DNA from: Nitrospira sp. | GTDB lineage: Bacteria; Nitrospirota; Nitrospiria; Nitrospirales; Nitrospiraceae | Reading direction: 5' to 3' | DNA: 54,664 bases | Assembly (NCBI GenBank): GCA_019636835.1 | Contig: JAHBWU010000018.1 | Coordinates: 1 to 54,664, forward strand | Shown here: positions 51,940 through 54,664 of the stretch, in pieces | Layout: each line of letters begins with the position of its first letter | Position numbering within the stretch: position 1 is the stretch's first letter | The notes under the pieces: model-generated | Seen by the model: the letters and a program-made list of their open reading frames with translations, nothing else | The model's database searches: none | Told to the model about the DNA's origin: nothing | Program-made: the position numbers and the translations under genes

Positions 51940-54664
51940 ATGGCACAACTCATTGTCGATTGGCTGCTCTCGAACACGGGTGTTTCAAATCAAGACGGGA
52001 CAAAAGCCGCAACTGTCCTAGGAGCGACTGAGGTTCCGGGGCCGGGAAATACACCCCTTGGTCAGCGCGCAACCGCCCTACAGTTCGGACCCGGTGCTTC
52101 CTGTAGGGTGCAATTATCCCCCGGGCAGGTTGATGCCACACGCTTTGCTGTTCGCATCGCATTTCGGGTGACAGCACCGGTCACGACACGAGGCAATCTG
52201 GCTGAATGCACGACATTGCCGTTTTCCATCTATGTCCAACCGGGAAATGCTCCTGATCGGTTCAACATTGCGGCTGATGTGGCAAATGGTGTGGTGGGAT
52301 GGACTGGGGCGAATACCTATAACCGCCGCCCACTCTCGATCAACCAGTGGTATGTCGTCAGCCTGATCTACGATATCGACACCGTGGCCTTACTTGTGGA
52401 TGACACGGTGCTTGCCGTCACTGCGTACCCCAGTGGGGGGCTACAGGCTCCGAGCGGCGATCAACTCTATGTCGGGACCTGGGTCGATGGCGCTCGTTGG
52501 CCGTTCACGGGTGAAATTGCGGGCGTCCAGATCTGGACTGATCTGCCTGAAGGACTTGAGGCCAAACTGGATGCAGAACGTGGTAATGCGGAATGGCATC
52601 TCACCTACAAGGAAAATGAAGTCCGCCGGAATCACAACCTCGGCCCGAGGATCGCTGATTTTTACTACGATCCGAGCACCAGCAGCTATATTCAGCCTTA
52701 TGCTCTTGCGGTGCTGTCGTACGCTGAAGCGCACGGTAGAGCATTTCTCATGTATGGGGCCATTCTTGCCAAGTGGCGATCAGACGAAAATCTGCGCCGC
52801 AAGCTCGGGGCATTGGCCTCGGATGAAATAGACGGTCGCCGCGCAGGAAGTCGCAAGAGCGTGTTTGCTCAAGGCTGTCTCTATTGGTCTCCGCCTTCCG
52901 GTGCTGTGCCGGTACTCGGGCGCCTATACCTCGATTTCGAGTTGATCGGCGAAGGTGTCGGTCCGATCGGTCTGCCGATTGCTGAGGAGGAAGCCATCAG
53001 CGGCGGGAAAATGCAACGGTTTCAGTCCGGGAAAATGTATCTGCGGAACGGCGCGGCGAATGCCTTTGAGGCACATGGGGCTATCCTGGCGAAGTACGAA
53101 ACCGCGGGTGGACCAGGGCGATTCGGATTTCCAACCACGCATGAGAGTGATGTCAAACGCGGAACAGTCACTATTGGGAAGGTGAGTGAGTTCGAGCGCT
53201 GCACGATTTACTGGTCTCCTCAAACACCCGCTTCCATCGTGTACGGAGCCATCCGGGACCGCTATCGCGGCGCGCCTGGTGTGGCAGGCGAAGGCGGGCC
53301 GTTGGGGGATTTAGGATTTCCCACCTCGGATGAGGGGGCCATACCAGGTGCTGCCGGGTCCCGCTACAACACCTTCCAGAATGGCAGCATCCTCTGGTTT
53401 GGCGGACCTATTTTTGTATGCCGTCCCTTTACCATTGCCTTGGGTCAGCTCGATACCAAGGAAGAGGACCGGGATCTCTTCGATCTCGACGGTCAGAACG
53501 ATCTGTATTGTCGCGTGTGCGTCGACGTCAACGGTGGTCGAGTCTTTGACCGTAAATATCCTGAGGGGCAAACACACTATCCCTCAGCCAACGTGCACGA
53601 TCTCAAGATAAATGTTCCATACACCATCAATCCGAACAATCCTGGTTTAGTCGCGCGTGTGCGGGTTGAAGTGTGGGAGTCAGATAACGGCCAGGTCTTT
53701 GCCGGCGGTGATGACCACCTCGGCACCCTGACGAGCGATCTGAACATGGCCAATGCGTGGGGACTTCGGAGCGGGACGAATGGTCTGTTCAGGACGAGTA
53801 ATTTCGGCCCCTGGGTCAACCATCTGGATTGGTCCATCAAGCCCATCGTGACACCCAGCACGCCGTTCGACTCGTGGGGCGTGGTCAATAGGGGTACTCC
53901 AACGATTGATTGGCGTGAGTATGCTGCTGCCTTCAGTGATGTGGACCCAGACTTTGAGCTCGACTTTGGGCTCATCGACGACGGCCTCAAGGCGCTTTAT
54001 TATGAATTGGTCGTAAAGGGTGTGGCCGGTGGCGGTAACTGCTTCGGCATGTGTCTGGAAGCGATTTATGCATGGAAGGAACAATCCCGTCTTGGCCGAC
54101 CGCTTTCCCGCTTCAACAATTGGGGGCAGGTTGAGAATGATTTCAACGTCAAGCATGCGTACCAAGTCGGCGCCGACGCGATTTGGTGGTTCGTCGGGCA
54201 ATTCCTTAGCGGGTATACCCATGATCCCGTGAACGTATTCCAGAACTCTTGGGATGCGTTCAATCGTGGAGAAAACCCCGTCGTCTGCATTGCGCAAAAC
54301 TACGATTTTTCAGGTGCGCCCCACTGTATCCTGCCCATTGCGTGGGATCGCAACGTGACGCCATGGCGCATGGACCTCTTCGATCCGAACTTCCCCAATC
54401 AACGCCGGACGCTCATGATCGATCCAGGCAACAATAGCTTCCGCTACGACGGGTCGAATGATGGGAGTCGCATCTATGCCGGCGACGCGTGGTCAGGCGG
54501 ACGATTCCACTACATGCCGTGGTCGGTCCTGAATCATCGCCAACGTACTCCGGTGTGGGATGCCATTCTTTTGCTGCTTGGCGGGATTGTCGTGATCTTC
54601 GGTGATGCGGTGGATGTCAATGCGCTCACAGACGAAAGGAGCAACAATCTCGATGCCTCGGCTG
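51940..54664 (+). CDS. LamG/LGFP-repeat protein with papain-like cysteine protease domain, C-terminus cut by window edge
   Basis: Large multidomain protein, 908 residues visible without a stop. Residues 1-205 look like a LamG/concanavalin-type beta sandwich. Residues about 250-500 hold LGFP-type repeats (GPIGLPIAEE, GRFGFPTTHES, GDLGFPTSDEG), which bind cell-wall polymers in known proteins. A C2-like beta domain follows (about 500-640). A papain-like site is near 700-815: C701 in GNCFGMC, H795 in APHCILP, D815 in LFDPN. No signal peptide. Start ATG with AAGGAG-like (AACAAGGAGACATCAC) site. The role may be wall-directed or effector-type proteolysis; this is inferred. Confidence 0.78.
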   Translation, partial: MAQLIVDWLLSNTGVSNQDGTKAATVLGATEVPGPGNTPLGQRATALQFGPGASCRVQLSPGQVDATRFAVRIAFRVTAPVTTRGNLAECTTLPFSIYVQPGNAPDRFNIAADVANGVVGWTGANTYNRRPLSINQWYVVSLIYDIDTVALLVDDTVLAVTAYPSGGLQAPSGDQLYVGTWVDGARWPFTGEIAGVQIWTDLPEGLEAKLDAERGNAEWHLTYKENEVRRNHNLGPRIADFYYDPSTSSYIQPYALAVLSYAEAHGRAFLMYGAILAKWRSDENLRRKLGALASDEIDGRRAGSRKSVFAQGCLYWSPPSGAVPVLGRLYLDFELIGEGVGPIGLPIAEEEAISGGKMQRFQSGKMYLRNGAANAFEAHGAILAKYETAGGPGRFGFPTTHESDVKRGTVTIGKVSEFERCTIYWSPQTPASIVYGAIRDRYRGAPGVAGEGGPLGDLGFPTSDEGAIPGAAGSRYNTFQNGSILWFGGPIFVCRPFTIALGQLDTKEEDRDLFDLDGQNDLYCRVCVDVNGGRVFDRKYPEGQTHYPSANVHDLKINVPYTINPNNPGLVARVRVEVWESDNGQVFAGGDDHLGTLTSDLNMANAWGLRSGTNGLFRTSNFGPWVNHLDWSIKPIVTPSTPFDSWGVVNRGTPTIDWREYAAAFSDVDPDFELDFGLIDDGLKALYYELVVKGVAGGGNCFGMCLEAIYAWKEQSRLGRPLSRFNNWGQVENDFNVKHAYQVGADAIWWFVGQFLSGYTHDPVNVFQNSWDAFNRGENPVVCIAQNYDFSGAPHCILPIAWDRNVTPWRMDLFDPNFPNQRRTLMIDPGNNSFRYDGSNDGSRIYAGDAWSGGRFHYMPWSVLNHRQRTPVWDAILLLLGGIVVIFGDAVDVNALTDERSNNLDASA

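Noticed and set aside
1..54664. CRISPR arrays, tRNA or rRNA genes
   Set aside because: No regularly spaced direct repeats, cloverleaf-type sequences or rRNA signature stretches were recognised while reading the window.

Overview
The window looks like chromosome of a Nitrospira-type bacterium (phylum Nitrospirota). This is an inference from the gene set and protein style: TAT-exported periplasmic redox enzymes, BBP2-type and long beta-barrel porins, small CxxC proteins of a kind I associate with Nitrospira, hemL, fhs, hflKC and a moderately GC-rich base composition. No rRNA, tRNA or CRISPR array was recognised.

Left part (1-13 kb, mostly minus strand) is an accessory region. It holds an astacin-like metalloprotease cut by the window edge, a GH13 glucan enzyme, a phospholipase D-like protein and a patatin, a GFA-family protein, an IS3 transposase remnant, a HigB/HigA-type toxin-antitoxin pair, a secreted SNase-type nuclease, hemL, two small proteins whose stop codons are formed by a dispersed repeat, and a barnase-type secreted RNase followed by a barstar-like inhibitor.

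Middle part (14-33.6 kb) is more housekeeping-like: an exported protein, gph and two M16 peptidases (one active, one inactive) in one translationally coupled run; an XRE-metallo-beta-lactamase fusion with a site-2 protease; a small AT-rich SLBB gene; an AbrB/PIN pair with a frameshifted toxin; two outer-envelope proteins, an M20 peptidase, cutA, an M23 peptidase, fhs and hflKC.

The most coherent system is an arsenic block on the minus strand (45.6 to 33.7 kb). In transcription order it reads arsM, arsR, arsS, pstS, pstC, pstA, pstB, porin, aioB, aioA, lipoprotein. It combines respiratory-type arsenite oxidation (AioBA, with all four As(III)-site residues), As(III) methylation and arsenosugar synthesis (ArsM, ArsS), and a complete high-affinity phosphate transporter. 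No arsenite efflux pump, arsenate reductase or cytochrome c is seen nearby.

Right part (45.9-54.7 kb) has two HicB-like orphan antitoxins, a helical-repeat protein, a methyltransferase, RecQ, a small zinc-ribbon protein and a large LamG/LGFP/cysteine-protease protein cut by the right edge.

A second possible system is a regulatory one. The palindrome GTATC-N6-GATAC occurs as tandem pairs 21-22 bp apart at four intergenic places. Three lie upstream of lytic-type genes: the metalloprotease, the patatin/PLD pair and the LamG/cysteine-protease gene. This looks like a shared operator for a hydrolase regulon.
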